Assembly (NCBI GenBank): GCA_031420415.1
Contig: JANOMT010000024.1
Location: forward strand, 104,733-168,732
DNA from: JANYGA01 sp031420415
Lineage (GTDB): Bacteria; Vulcanimicrobiota; Vulcanimicrobiia; Vulcanimicrobiales; Vulcanimicrobiaceae
Direction of reading: 5' to 3'
DNA: 64,000 nt
In this document: positions 1 to 8,119 of the stretch, one piece after another
Numbering within the stretch: position 1 is the first letter of the stretch
Layout: each line of letters begins with the position of its first letter
The notes under the pieces: generated by a model
Told to the model about the DNA's origin: nothing
Database searches by the model: none
The model's input: the letters and a program-made list of their open reading frames with translations, nothing else
Made by a program: the position numbers and the translations under genes

Positions 1-434
1 GTCCAAAGCAGGTTGGCCGTCGCAAGCCGTTTCGCTTGATCTGGCTGACTCAGTGGATCGATCTGAACTTTTTTGCCATCGATGCCGATGGCCTGACCAC
101 CAAGAAATAGCGATGCGAGATTTCCGCCGAATGCCGTCGTCGTATTCTTTAGATCGTCCAAGGTCGCGGGGTCGCCGGCTCTCGCCTTGGGCTGGCTTGC
201 GAGTTCGGCGATGACGGCATCGAGGTGACCGAGCGATGCTCGTTCTTCGCCGATAATTTTCGCCGTCGTGAGCGCCACGGACGTTTGCCGATTGCTCGCG
301 GCATCCGAAAGCGCGATGCCGAAAACCGCGGCCATGAAGACGAAGACTTCGAGGAGCAGAATGAGCGTGAGACCGACGGCTTCACGCGGATTCGGCTTCG
401 CAAGTGGTTCCTGGATGTCGATGCGTTCCGGCAT
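1..434 (-). CDS. membrane-anchored protein of unknown function (3' end cut by window edge)
   Basis: The minus-strand frame is open from the ATG at 434-432 to the window edge, giving 144 codons without a stop. A GGAG site lies about 10 bases before the ATG and supports this start. After a short polar N-terminus of about 18 residues there is one strong hydrophobic segment (about residues 19-42, rich in V, L, F, A). A polar, probably extracytoplasmic, region follows. This is the layout of a signal-anchored protein. I recognise no catalytic motif. It is divergent from the MFS gene at 610. The C-terminus is missing, so family assignment is not possible here. Confidence 0.6.
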   Translation of the reverse strand, partial: MPERIDIQEPLAKPNPREAVGLTLILLLEVFVFMAAVFGIALSDAASNRQTSVALTTAKIIGEERASLGHLDAVIAELASQPKARAGDPATLDDLKNTTTAFGGNLASLFLGGQAIGIDGKKVQIDPLSQPDQAKRLATANLLW

Positions 435-609
435 GGTTCGGGGCTCCTGCACAAGACTGGGTCGCCAGAGCGACTCGCTTTCTCAATCGGTCGCAACGCA
501 TCGTTTCTGAAGCCGTGCGTGTCGAGCCGTGCCTCCTTCAGATCGAATGCTGTCGAGCCGAAGACTCCAACAACTGCAATTCGAGATTCGTGAAGAGGCT
601 AACTAACTA

Positions 610-1962
610 ATGAAACGATGGATGGTGGCGATCGCCGGCCTGCTCTGCGTTCTCGGACCGGGAGCCCTGTATTCGTTCAGTCTCATCAACGCGCCATTGA
701 CCGCCGCGTTCGGCTGGACATCGTCCGACGTCACGTGGGCGTTCGCTATCGCCAACTTGTTTCTGGCGTTCGGAGGGCTCATTGGCGGCATCCTCGGCGA
801 ACGCGTCGGGCTTCGCGCGATCGCTGTGATCGGAGTCATTTTTTGGAGCGCGGGTTACGCGGCCTGTTCCACGCTCGCGTCGTCGCACAGTATCGCGCTC
901 TTCTACCTCTACTACGGCGTCCTCGGCGGCTTCGGATGCGGGATGGCGTACATCTCGACGATCACGGCCGTCATCAAATGGTTTCCGCAGGCACGCGGCT
1001 TCGGCGGTGGCCTGGTCATCATGGGGTTCGGTCTGGGATCGTTCGTTTACAATAGCATCGTAAGGCCGTCATCCGCGTTTGCAGCGATCAGCGCCGGAAC
1101 GACGACGTACACCGCCGCCCAAGCGAGTGCGCGTGCCGATCACCTCCCATTCGATATCGCAAAATATGCGATGGACCCGACCGCCGTCTCCACGCTCATG
1201 TCGCTGTTCCTCTCTTCCGGTATCGCCTTCGCGGTCATCGGAATTGCAGCCGCATGTTTCGTCACCGCCCCGAACAAAACGATGCTCGCGGAGGTCGAGG
1301 GTGAAGGCTCCCTGGTGCCGCAAATGACGCTCGGAGGAATGCTGAAGGACGCGCGTTTTTACGTGCTTTGGTCGATACTCTTCCTTAACGTCTTCGGTGG
1401 CATCACGGTCCTTTCGAACATGGTACCGATCATGCACGAGTTGATGGGGCATCGGCACGACTTCTCCGGTGCGATGTCGCCCGACCCAACGAGCATTTTC
1501 GCTGCTCTCGCGGTCTTTAACGGCATCGGTCGTTTGTTCTGGGGTTGGCTCTCGGACCGTATCAGTCGCCGTGTGGCATTCGTCATCGTTTTGGGATTGC
1601 AAGCGGTCGCGTTCTTCATCCTCGACAGCGGCACGCAGGATCTCACGGTCGTTTCGGCCGGCGTCGGCCTGTTGCTCCTTTGCTATGGAGGCGGTTTCGG
1701 CATCATGCCGGCCTTCAATGCAGACTTCTTCGGTACCAGACACTTCGGCACGAATTATGGTATGCAACTGTCGGCTTGGGGATTTGCTGCCGTCGCAGGT
1801 GTCTACTTCAACGGCATCATCAAATCGCTCAGCGGTTCGTTCATCGGCTTGATGGAGCCGGTTTCGATTATGTTGCTCGTCGCGATGATCTTGCCGGTCA
1901 TCATCGAGACGCCGAAGAAAAGCGCGCGAGCGACCGAGATCGCGGTTCCCGCAGCCGCCTGA
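610..1962 (+). CDS. MFS transporter, oxalate/formate antiporter (OFA) type
   Basis: This 450-residue protein has about 12 hydrophobic segments. The N-terminus (RWMVAIAGLLCVLGPGALYSFS) fits the OFA subfamily of the major facilitator superfamily, whose first helix usually reads RW-x-GALYS. A cytoplasmic loop motif typical of MFS proteins, GRLFWGWLSDRISRR, sits in the second half. Family members exchange small carboxylates across the cytoplasmic membrane, but the substrate cannot be read from sequence. The ATG at 610 follows GAAGAGG at some distance. A hairpin after the stop separates it from the VanZ-like gene. It appears to be monocistronic. Confidence 0.85.
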   Translation: MKRWMVAIAGLLCVLGPGALYSFSLINAPLTAAFGWTSSDVTWAFAIANLFLAFGGLIGGILGERVGLRAIAVIGVIFWSAGYAACSTLASSHSIALFYLYYGVLGGFGCGMAYISTITAVIKWFPQARGFGGGLVIMGFGLGSFVYNSIVRPSSAFAAISAGTTTYTAAQASARADHLPFDIAKYAMDPTAVSTLMSLFLSSGIAFAVIGIAAACFVTAPNKTMLAEVEGEGSLVPQMTLGGMLKDARFYVLWSILFLNVFGGITVLSNMVPIMHELMGHRHDFSGAMSPDPTSIFAALAVFNGIGRLFWGWLSDRISRRVAFVIVLGLQAVAFFILDSGTQDLTVVSAGVGLLLLCYGGGFGIMPAFNADFFGTRHFGTNYGMQLSAWGFAAVAGVYFNGIIKSLSGSFIGLMEPVSIMLLVAMILPVIIETPKKSARATEIAVPAAA

Positions 1963-1972
1963 TCGCGGTTCC

Positions 1973-2013
1973 GATGCGCCCCGTCGTCGTCGTGGCGTGG
2001 GCGCATCGTTGTG
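1973..2013 (+). terminator. possible weak terminator hairpin after the MFS gene
   Basis: A 9-base perfect stem (1973-1981 with 1999-2007, GATGCGCCC/GGGCGCATC) has a 17-base loop and is followed by GTTGTGTTT. The loop is long and the T-tract is broken, so the call is tentative. Confidence 0.3.
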
Positions 2014-2037
2014 TTTGCGGGAAGGTAAAGACTCATC

Positions 2038-2499
2038 ATGCATGCGCGCGGGATCTTTATTTCCGTCTTCGGTTTACTTGCGGCGGCCGCAGCGGCCGTC
2101 TTTCTCGCGATCTCGATCGATGGCCATATCTACGCGCCAGGCTACGAAAAGTTCGCCCTCCACCTCGGCGTGCGCGATGCGATCGGTTCGCGATTCCCAC
2201 AGTTCTACGATCACGATCTCAGCATAGAACGCATCGTGCGCAAGATCTACAGTGTCGTCGCCTTCGCGATCGTCGGTTTCTTCGCAAGCCCGCTTTTCGT
2301 CGCGAGAGCCCGCCTGCAGACGAGCGCGCTGCTCGTGATGGGTTTCAGCCTTGCAATCGAGATCGCTCAACACGCCATGGGCTATCCCGAAAGTTTGGTT
2401 TCGAACGCCTTCGATCTCGCGTGTGGCGCTCTCGGCGGAATGCTCGGAGCGCTCGGGTGGAACGGCGTCACGCATCTGATCGGACGGACGCGCACCTAA
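2038..2499 (+). CDS. VanZ-like membrane protein
   Basis: This 153-residue protein has an N-terminal hydrophobic segment, a polar loop and two more hydrophobic segments. The second half contains the VanZ-type pattern IEIAQ followed about 15 residues later by a conserved N-x-x-D-L and a glycine-rich helix (residues about 112-145). VanZ-like proteins are small integral membrane proteins. Only a few are linked to glycopeptide tolerance and most have no known role. No van genes are nearby, so resistance should not be inferred. The next gene begins 22 bases downstream on the same strand. Confidence 0.6.
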   Translation: MHARGIFISVFGLLAAAAAAVFLAISIDGHIYAPGYEKFALHLGVRDAIGSRFPQFYDHDLSIERIVRKIYSVVAFAIVGFFASPLFVARARLQTSALLVMGFSLAIEIAQHAMGYPESLVSNAFDLACGALGGMLGALGWNGVTHLIGRTRT

Positions 2500-2520
2500 C
2501 GATGCGCAGGGACGGCGACT

Positions 2521-3141
2521 TTGCGACGCAAAGTTGATTTCATGGAAGTGCGCCGGGCGATCGCCGATCTCGCCGAGGTTCGCGGTCGGATGGCGACCGT
2601 GCAGCGCTTCGACGGCTACTCGGGGCCTGCTGCGATTGCGAGCGGCCTCGTGGCGATTGCCGCCGGGATCGCGCAGGCAATCCTCGACCCGCAGCCACGA
2701 TCGTACACCGACCATCAGACGTACCTCTCGATCTGGCTCGCATGCCTAGGATTCGCCCTCGCGCTCAATTACGGCGCGATCGTGGTTTGGCGCGTGCGAA
2801 ATCCGGGCGCGCAGGCGGGCGTGCAGTTTCGCACCGTCGGCATGAGTATCGTCCCGGCGATCTGCTGCGGCGGCGTCGTGACACTCGCCCTCGTGTGGCG
2901 CGGTCTCGACGATTTGTTGCCGGGAATGTGGTGCGCGACCTATGCGCTCGGGCTCTTCGCCTCGCGCGCGATGGTGCCACGTGAAGTCGTTTTTGTCGCC
3001 GCGGCGTTCGGCGCGGCGGGCGCGATATTGCTTTTACTTCCGACGATCAATCCGCTGGCATGGTGGATCATGCCGGGCGCCTTCGGCATCGGCCAAGTGC
3101 TCATCGGCGCGATCGTTCTCGCCGATCTTCCCAACGACTAG
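2521..3141 (+). CDS. membrane protein of unknown function, upstream of regulator and uppS
   Basis: The predicted product has 206 residues, with a soluble N-terminal helix (about 40 residues, EVRRAIADLAEVRGRM) and about five hydrophobic segments. The TTG at 2521 has AGGG about 9 bases upstream. An ATG at 2542 (seven codons in) is the alternative but has no visible ribosome site. The stop codon overlaps the ribosome site of the winged-helix gene 8 bases on, so the two are probably co-transcribed. Similar membrane proteins paired with this regulator type are familiar to me from Acidobacteria, but I assign no function. Confidence 0.7.
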   Translation: MRRKVDFMEVRRAIADLAEVRGRMATVQRFDGYSGPAAIASGLVAIAAGIAQAILDPQPRSYTDHQTYLSIWLACLGFALALNYGAIVVWRVRNPGAQAGVQFRTVGMSIVPAICCGGVVTLALVWRGLDDLLPGMWCATYALGLFASRAMVPREVVFVAAAFGAAGAILLLLPTINPLAWWIMPGAFGIGQVLIGAIVLADLPND

Positions 3142-3148
3142 GATAGAG

Positions 3149-3520
3149 ATGAAACCCATCGCCCCGTTCGCCTACGAAGGCCTCGATCGACTCTTTCACG
3201 AGCGCGGACGACTCGCCGTTTGCACGTGTCTGGTCGCGAATTCGGGCGCTACGCGTTTCACGGCGCTCCAGGAAGCATGCGGCTTGACCGACGGGAATCT
3301 CAACCGCCATCTTCACGCCCTCGCCGAGACCGGGATCGTCGCGCTCGAACGCATCCGGAAAGGGAATCGCTCGGTGACGACCGTTCGCATCACCGCCGAC
3401 GGCAAAGCCCGCTTTCTCGCCTACGTCGACGAACTCGAAGCAATCGTCCGCGCCGTAAACGCGACTGAGCCCGCCCGCGAGGCACAGACGGGTCGCCTGC
3501 GCCTGGTCGGCCAGTCATGA
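3149..3520 (+). CDS. winged-helix DNA-binding regulator (PF13601-like)
   Basis: This 123-residue protein has the layout of the small winged-helix family related to MarR/ArsR. It opens with YEGLDRLFHERGRLAVCTCL, then has a helix-turn-helix around LQEACGLTDGNLNRHLHALAE (residues about 40-60) and a basic wing (RKGNRSVTTVRIT). The longer upstream frame is rejected because ATG 3149 has GGATAGAG in front of it and matches the family's N-terminus. The stop overlaps the uppS start as ATGA. It may regulate its own operon, which would link a membrane protein and undecaprenyl diphosphate synthesis. That link is inference. Confidence 0.8.
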   Translation: MKPIAPFAYEGLDRLFHERGRLAVCTCLVANSGATRFTALQEACGLTDGNLNRHLHALAETGIVALERIRKGNRSVTTVRITADGKARFLAYVDELEAIVRAVNATEPAREAQTGRLRLVGQS

Positions 3521-4251
3521 TCGAACGTCGCCAGCCTGCCGCGATCCACGACGTCACGACCATTCCCAAACACGTGGCCATCATCATGGACGGTAATCGC
3601 CGCTGGGCGCGGGATCGCGGCTTACCGACGGTTGCGGGCCACCGCGCCGGCGCGACAACATTGCGAGAGCTTGCGCGGACGGCCTCGGCGCGCGGCCTCG
3701 GAATCCTGACCGTTTACGCATTTCCCGAGGAAAACTGGCGCCGCGAGGCGGGCGAAGTCTCGCTCTTCATGGATCTCATGCGCGGGTTCGCGATGGGCGA
3801 AGCCACGGCGCTCCGCGACGCAAATGTCCGCGTTCGTGCGATCGGTCGCACCGCGGCACTCCCCGGGCCGACGCGCGCCGCCATCGAAGCGCTCGTTGCC
3901 GCAACGGCCTCATGTGACGGCCTGCTCCTCAACCTCGCGCTCAATTACGGCGCGCGCGGCGAACTCTGCGATGCGCTGCGGGCGCTCGCAAACGACGTTC
4001 GTTGCGGATCGCTCGGCCCCGATGCGATCGACGACGACGTCCTCGGCAAATATCTCTACACGGCGGGCCTACCCGACCCCGACCTGCTCATCCGCACGGG
4101 CGGCGACCTCCGCGTCTCGAACTTTCTGCTCTATCAGATCGCCTACGCCGAACTCTGGGCTACGCGGACGCTGTGGCCGGACTTCGATGCTGCCCAGCTC
4201 GACATCGCGCTCGGCGAATTTGCCTCTCGCCAACGGCGCTTTGGTTCGTAG
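3517..4251 (+). CDS. uppS: isoprenyl transferase (undecaprenyl diphosphate synthase)
   Basis: The 244-residue product matches the cis-prenyltransferase family in length and motifs. IIMDGNRRWA has the catalytic Asp at about residue 25. GHRAG, YAFPEENWRR and the C-terminal RTGGDLRVSNFLL-x-Q-x-AY-x-EL block are also present. The enzyme condenses isopentenyl diphosphate units onto farnesyl diphosphate in cis to make the C55 lipid carrier for peptidoglycan and other wall polymers. Translation is probably coupled to the regulator through the 4-base ATGA overlap. Unusually, the common neighbours frr, cdsA and dxr are absent. Confidence 0.95.
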   Translation: MIERRQPAAIHDVTTIPKHVAIIMDGNRRWARDRGLPTVAGHRAGATTLRELARTASARGLGILTVYAFPEENWRREAGEVSLFMDLMRGFAMGEATALRDANVRVRAIGRTAALPGPTRAAIEALVAATASCDGLLLNLALNYGARGELCDALRALANDVRCGSLGPDAIDDDVLGKYLYTAGLPDPDLLIRTGGDLRVSNFLLYQIAYAELWATRTLWPDFDAAQLDIALGEFASRQRRFGS

Positions 4252-4331
4252 TCTCGCGAATTTCTCGAAACTTCGTTTCACCCGCCCGTAAATCGCAATC
4301 GGGAAACCCAAGCACTCGGACTTTTCTCGCA

Positions 4332-4340
4332 TGATATACT
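4332..4340 (+). promoter_or_regulatory. extended -10 promoter for typA, probably leaderless
   Basis: TGATATACT is an extended -10 element (TGn plus TATACT). It ends 7 bases before the GTG start codon of typA. There is no Shine-Dalgarno sequence in the gap and no good -35. Transcription would begin at or beside the start codon. Confidence 0.5.
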
Positions 4341-4347
4341 ACACCAT

Positions 4348-6174
4348 GTGAAAACCCGGCCGGATATCCGTAACCTCGCCATCATCGCGCACGTCGACCA
4401 TGGCAAGACAACCCTCGTAGACGCCATGCTCAAACAGAGCGGCGTCTTCCGCGAGGGTCAGGCGACAACGACGCGTGTCATGGACTCGAATCCCCTCGAG
4501 CGCGAGCGCGGGATCACCATCCTTGCGAAGAACACCGCAATCAAGCACGGCGATATTAAATTTAACATCGTCGATACGCCGGGGCACGCCGATTTCGGTG
4601 GCGAGGTCGAGCGCGTCTTGCAGATGGTCCAGGGCGTGTTCCTGCTCGTCGATGCCGCTGAAGGCGTGATGCCGCAGACGCGCTTCGTCCTCCGTAAAGC
4701 ACTCGAACTCGATCTCAAAGTGCTCGTCGCCGTCAATAAAATCGACCGGAAGGACGCGCGCGCGAGCGAAGTCGTCAACGAAGTCTTCGATCTCTTCATC
4801 GAGCTCGGCGCATCCGACGAGCAAGCCGAATTCCCCGTCGTTTTCACAAATGGTCGCGCCGGCATCGCAAAATATAATCTTGAGGACGAGAGCGACGATC
4901 TCGAGCCGCTTTTCGAGACGATCGTGCGTCACATTCCCGAAGCTCCTGCCGAAGAGGGCGGCTTTCAGATGCTCGTCTCAGCGATCGACCACAATAAGTA
5001 CGTCGGGCGTATCGGCATCGGTCGGGTCTTCCGTGGTTCCTCGAAAGTGAATTCGCCAATCGCGCGTATCGCCCATGACGGCTCGGTCGAGATGGGCCTG
5101 CGCCTCACGAAGCTCCTGACGTTCGCCGGCCTCGAACGCGTGGAAGTCGAGGATGCGAGCGCGGGGGATATCGTGTGCGTCTCCGGCATCGAAGGCCTCA
5201 ATATCGGCGACACCATCGCCGACGCCGCATTCCCCGAGGGCATCACGGCGGTCGCCGTCGACGAGCCGACGGTCTCGATGTTCTTCATGGTCAACGCCTC
5301 GCCGCTCGCGGGGAAAGAGGGCAAGTTCCTCACGTCGCGTCAGATTCACGATCGATTGATGCGCGAACTCGAATCCAATGTCGCGCTTCGCGTCGAAGAT
5401 ACCGAAAGCGCAGATACGTTCGAAGTCCGTGGCCGCGGCGAACTCCATCTTTCGATTTTGATCGAGACGATGCGTCGCGAAGGCTACGAGATCGCGGTCT
5501 CAAAACCGCAGGTCATCATCACCGAACGCGACGGCAAGAAGATGGAACCCGTCGAGTATGTCGTCGTCGACGTGCAAGAAGAGTACGCCGGTGCGGTCAT
5601 CGAGTCGCTCGGCAAACGTAAGGCGCAGATGTCGAACATGCTCACGGTCGGCGATTCGCGTCGCCTCGAGTATACGATGCCGACGCGCGCCATCTTCGGG
5701 CTTCGCGGGGAGCTGCTCACGCTCTCGCGCGGTACCGCGATCATGTCGCACACGTACTACGATCATCAGGCCTTTGCGGGCGAGCTCCCAGGCCGTAGCG
5801 TTGGGGCACTCGTCACGAGCGAATCGGGCGTGACGACCGCGTATGCGATGTCGGGCCTCGAAGCACGCGGACGCTTCTTCGTCGGCGAAGGCATCGAGGT
5901 GTATGAAGGCATGGTCGTCGGCCGCGCCAACGACGATAAGGATATCGCACTCAACGTCGTTCGCTCGAAGAAGCTCACGAATATGCGCGCGTCGGGTACC
6001 GACGATAGCAACAAGCTCTCGCCGCCTGAAGAGATGTCGCTCGAACGCGCGATCGAATTCATCGAAGACGACGAACTCGTCGAAGTCACCCCGAAATCGA
6101 TTCGCATCCGCAAACGTATGCTCAACGAGACCGACCGCCTACGCTATCGCAAGCGCGATAAAGTCCTCGCGTAA
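4348..6174 (+). CDS. typA: translational GTPase TypA/BipA
   Basis: The 608-residue length is typical for the family. The GTPase domain shows AHVDHGKTTLVDAML (P-loop), the switch region RERGITI, DTPGHADFGGEVER and NKIDR. EF-G-like domains II, III and V follow, then the TypA-specific C-terminal domain (MRASGTDDSNKL near residue 550). TypA binds the ribosome at the site used by EF-G and supports ribosome assembly and stress or low-temperature growth. The start is GTG 4348 with no ribosome site, but a -10 box lies 7 bases upstream. A strong terminator follows, so the gene is monocistronic. Confidence 0.97.
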   Translation: MKTRPDIRNLAIIAHVDHGKTTLVDAMLKQSGVFREGQATTTRVMDSNPLERERGITILAKNTAIKHGDIKFNIVDTPGHADFGGEVERVLQMVQGVFLLVDAAEGVMPQTRFVLRKALELDLKVLVAVNKIDRKDARASEVVNEVFDLFIELGASDEQAEFPVVFTNGRAGIAKYNLEDESDDLEPLFETIVRHIPEAPAEEGGFQMLVSAIDHNKYVGRIGIGRVFRGSSKVNSPIARIAHDGSVEMGLRLTKLLTFAGLERVEVEDASAGDIVCVSGIEGLNIGDTIADAAFPEGITAVAVDEPTVSMFFMVNASPLAGKEGKFLTSRQIHDRLMRELESNVALRVEDTESADTFEVRGRGELHLSILIETMRREGYEIAVSKPQVIITERDGKKMEPVEYVVVDVQEEYAGAVIESLGKRKAQMSNMLTVGDSRRLEYTMPTRAIFGLRGELLTLSRGTAIMSHTYYDHQAFAGELPGRSVGALVTSESGVTTAYAMSGLEARGRFFVGEGIEVYEGMVVGRANDDKDIALNVVRSKKLTNMRASGTDDSNKLSPPEEMSLERAIEFIEDDELVEVTPKSIRIRKRMLNETDRLRYRKRDKVLA

Positions 6175-6194
6175 GTCGCGAGACGCCGAACACG

Positions 6195-6224
6195 AAGAGC
6201 CGTTGCACGAGCAGCGGCTCTTTT
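6195..6224 (+). terminator. intrinsic terminator of typA
   Basis: A 12-base stem (AAGAGCCGTTGC with GCAGCGGCTCTT, one G-T pair) and a 4-base ACGA loop run into TTTT, 20 bases after the typA stop codon. Confidence 0.85.
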
Positions 6225-6247
6225 CGTATCGCTTCTCACATCATCGA

Positions 6248-7089
6248 TTAGATTAACTTTAAATACCGTGCGACGGCTACGCGGTAACTTGGGCTCGCGT
6301 AGGCGCGGTCTTCTTCGCGTGCCGTGAATGCGGCTTTGATGACGTGTTCATCATCGGACGAGCAGGCGCGCACCCCGAGCGCCTCCCACGTGGGTGCCTC
6401 CGCGTAGTGCTGCAAAAGCGCAGTCTCCGTCGGAATCTCCGGTAACCCGGCGCTCGTATACGCGGCGACGAACGCTCGCCAGAGATAGCGGACGGCCGTA
6501 TCTGCGTCGCTTGCGTACGGCAAGAGCACGCGAATCGCGTGTGTCGCCGTCATGGCGTGTAGCATTGTGAAGCTACGCGTTGCAGCGAAGCCACGCACCG
6601 CGGTCGATGCGATCAGCGGCAGTTCGCGCGCCGGCACGTCGCGTAAGATCGCACGCACATTCGCGAGCGCATCGTCGACATCGAATGGGGTTGCGCCCGT
6701 GGCTTCCTCGTCAACGTTCGGCCGTGATATCTCGCCGAGATCCAGATACGCGTGGCGCCAGTACGCGAGCCCCGCCGCAAGATCGACATCATCGCGATCC
6801 GCGATCGCGTACGCGACGCGGATGAGCGCGTGGAACGCGCCGCCGCCGAGACCGCGTGCGAGTTCGTGCAACTCGGACCGCAGGACGGCGATCGCGCGTA
6901 CGCTTCGGCACTCGCGGGATCGAGTTTACGAAGAGCTTTCTCGACGACGTATCGCCGCGCGAAAACTTCACGTCGTGCCTCGGTCGCCCCGAGACGACGA
7001 AGTGCCGAAAGCGTCATCGGCAGATGGTCGGCGAGTTCGTCGCCATACTGATAAGAAAATCCGGAGGGCGGCAATATCCGAGCGATCAT
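6248..7089 (-). pseudogene. questin-oxidase-like gene, interrupted by a frameshift
   Basis: Two overlapping minus-strand frames together encode one protein of about 280 residues. The N-terminal part (from ATG 7089, with GAGGAG 8 bases upstream) reads YGDELADHLPMTLSALRRLGA, the opening motif of the questin oxidase-like family (DUF4243). The C-terminal part, one frame over, has FHALIRVAYAI and a second H-x-x-R-x-LLPY block typical of the same family. Reading passes naturally from AYA to AIAVLRSEL if one base is restored near 6893-6898, in a run of alternating C and G. Family members are Baeyer-Villiger-type oxidases in fungi, and bacterial roles are unclear. This is either a recent pseudogene or a sequencing error. 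Confidence 0.7.
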
Positions 7090-7203
7090 CGAGCGAAATC
7101 TCCTCGATCGCAACAACATGAATTCGTCAGCCCAGAGTTTCGCGCCGCGCTCGTTACATCGACGCAGATTTTAACGTAAAGTGTTACGCCAGCGGGTTTT
7201 ACT

Positions 7204-7377
7204 TTGCGACGCAGAGTACCGTCCGATACCAGAAGTGCAGTAGATGGCACGCCACCCGGCCGAATCGACGCGCCACTCGCGATCGATGCGTCAAGGTGGT
7301 GGTTCGTGCTCGCCGTGACCGTCGTCGTCGCCATGACGACACTCACATTCACATTGTCGCGTAGTCTGCTCGTTTAA
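7204..7377 (+). CDS. possible 57-residue single-pass membrane protein
   Basis: The frame from TTG 7204 encodes a polar N-terminus of about 33 residues. One hydrophobic segment follows (FVLAVTVVVAMTTLTFTL), then a short tail ending in TAA. No family is recognised. An in-frame TAA about 36 bases upstream excludes a much longer protein. The start codon is weak and has no clear ribosome site. It lies 15 bases before the next small membrane ORF, and the two could form an operon. Confidence 0.4.
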   Translation: MRRRVPSDTRSAVDGTPPGRIDAPLAIDASRWWFVLAVTVVVAMTTLTFTLSRSLLV

Positions 7378-7392
7378 TTTTTTGGTGTCGCC

Positions 7393-7686
7393 GTGTACGT
7401 TCCGGCTCTGCTCATTGCTATGGTTGCCTTCATCTTCTGGGGCGTTCGAGAACGAGAGGTCGGTCGACGAATCGTCACTTTCATTGCAGCGATCATCATC
7501 GTGCCGACGGCATTCGGCCTCTATACCGCGGTAACGCAGCATCGCGATGGGATCACGTTTTTATTTTGGGAGTTCGCGAATCGCGACGTTTTGCGATCCT
7601 TCATGACATGGGACGGCATCATCAAAGAATGGGACGGTTGGGGTTTCGCCGGAAATGAGAACGACTCGTATCATGTCGCCGAATGA
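7393..7686 (+). CDS. small membrane protein of unknown function
   Basis: This 97-residue ORF starts at GTG 7393. It has two predicted hydrophobic segments (about residues 2-17 and 26-46) and a polar C-terminal half rich in W, D and E. No family is recognised. It is flanked by two even smaller ORFs and lies between typA and the SemiSWEET/clpB block. Codon usage looks like that of the neighbours apart from a lower GC content. Confidence 0.5.
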   Translation: MYVPALLIAMVAFIFWGVREREVGRRIVTFIAAIIIVPTAFGLYTAVTQHRDGITFLFWEFANRDVLRSFMTWDGIIKEWDGWGFAGNENDSYHVAE

Positions 7687-7804
7687 AGCAACGGAGTGGG
7701 CTCGCGACCGTGGTGAAACCGTCGATTGCGAGATCGTCGACGTGCAAAAAATGCGGGAAGCCATGTATATTTTCACCACGTATGAGTGCGTGTTGAAAAC
7801 CTGA
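7655..7804 (+). CDS. possible 43-49 residue soluble protein
   Basis: The frame overlaps the end of the preceding ORF. It can start at ATG 7655 or ATG 7673 and ends at TGA 7802-7804. The product (core WARDRGETVDCEIVDVQKMR) has a balanced mix of charged and hydrophobic residues, like a real folded peptide, and contains two cysteines. No family is recognised. Confidence 0.35.
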   Translation: MRTTRIMSPNEATEWARDRGETVDCEIVDVQKMREAMYIFTTYECVLKT

Positions 7805-7836
7805 TCGGCACCATGGCAGCGCGCGTCGCGCGTCGG

Positions 7837-8094
7837 CTATCCGAAGCGCAGTTTATACCCGAGTACCACGCTTGCGAGCACGAGCGTCACGGCATTGGCC
7901 GCGATGATCGGCGGGCTCGCGAGCGCGATCCCATAGAGCAACCACATCGCGATGCCGAGACAAAACGCGACGTACATCGTACGCGAAATCGCTCGCGTAT
8001 TTCGCGTTCGCACGACCTGGAGAACCTGTGGCACGAACGAGGCCGTCGTCAGGATCGCGGCGACGTAGCCGACCAATTCCGTCGATTCACGCAT
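7837..8094 (-). CDS. SemiSWEET-type sugar transporter
   Basis: The 85-residue protein has three transmembrane helices, as expected for a bacterial SemiSWEET (MtN3/PQ-loop family). The N-terminal motif GYVAAILTTASFVPQVLQVVRTR contains the conserved Pro-Gln of the PQ loop. The central helix has the usual W-x-x-YG pattern (WLLYGIAL). SemiSWEETs dimerise to form a passive sugar pore. The ATG at 8094 has GGAG 5 bases upstream. It begins 25 bases after the clpB stop on the same strand, so it probably lies at the end of the clpB transcript. Confidence 0.85.
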   Translation of the reverse strand: MRESTELVGYVAAILTTASFVPQVLQVVRTRNTRAISRTMYVAFCLGIAMWLLYGIALASPPIIAANAVTLVLASVVLGYKLRFG

Positions 8095-8119
8095 CGCACT
8101 CCGGCTTCGCCGCGCGACG

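Noticed and set aside
1069..2043. Minus-strand ORF of 324 codons opposite the MFS and VanZ genes
   Set aside because: Its composition is dominated by charged residues with no hydrophobic core, and it is antisense to clear membrane-protein genes.
7175..7188. Short inverted repeat CGTAA-AGTG-TTACG between the questin-like gene and the small ORFs
   Set aside because: Only five pairs, which can occur by chance. No second copy nearby suggests an operator.
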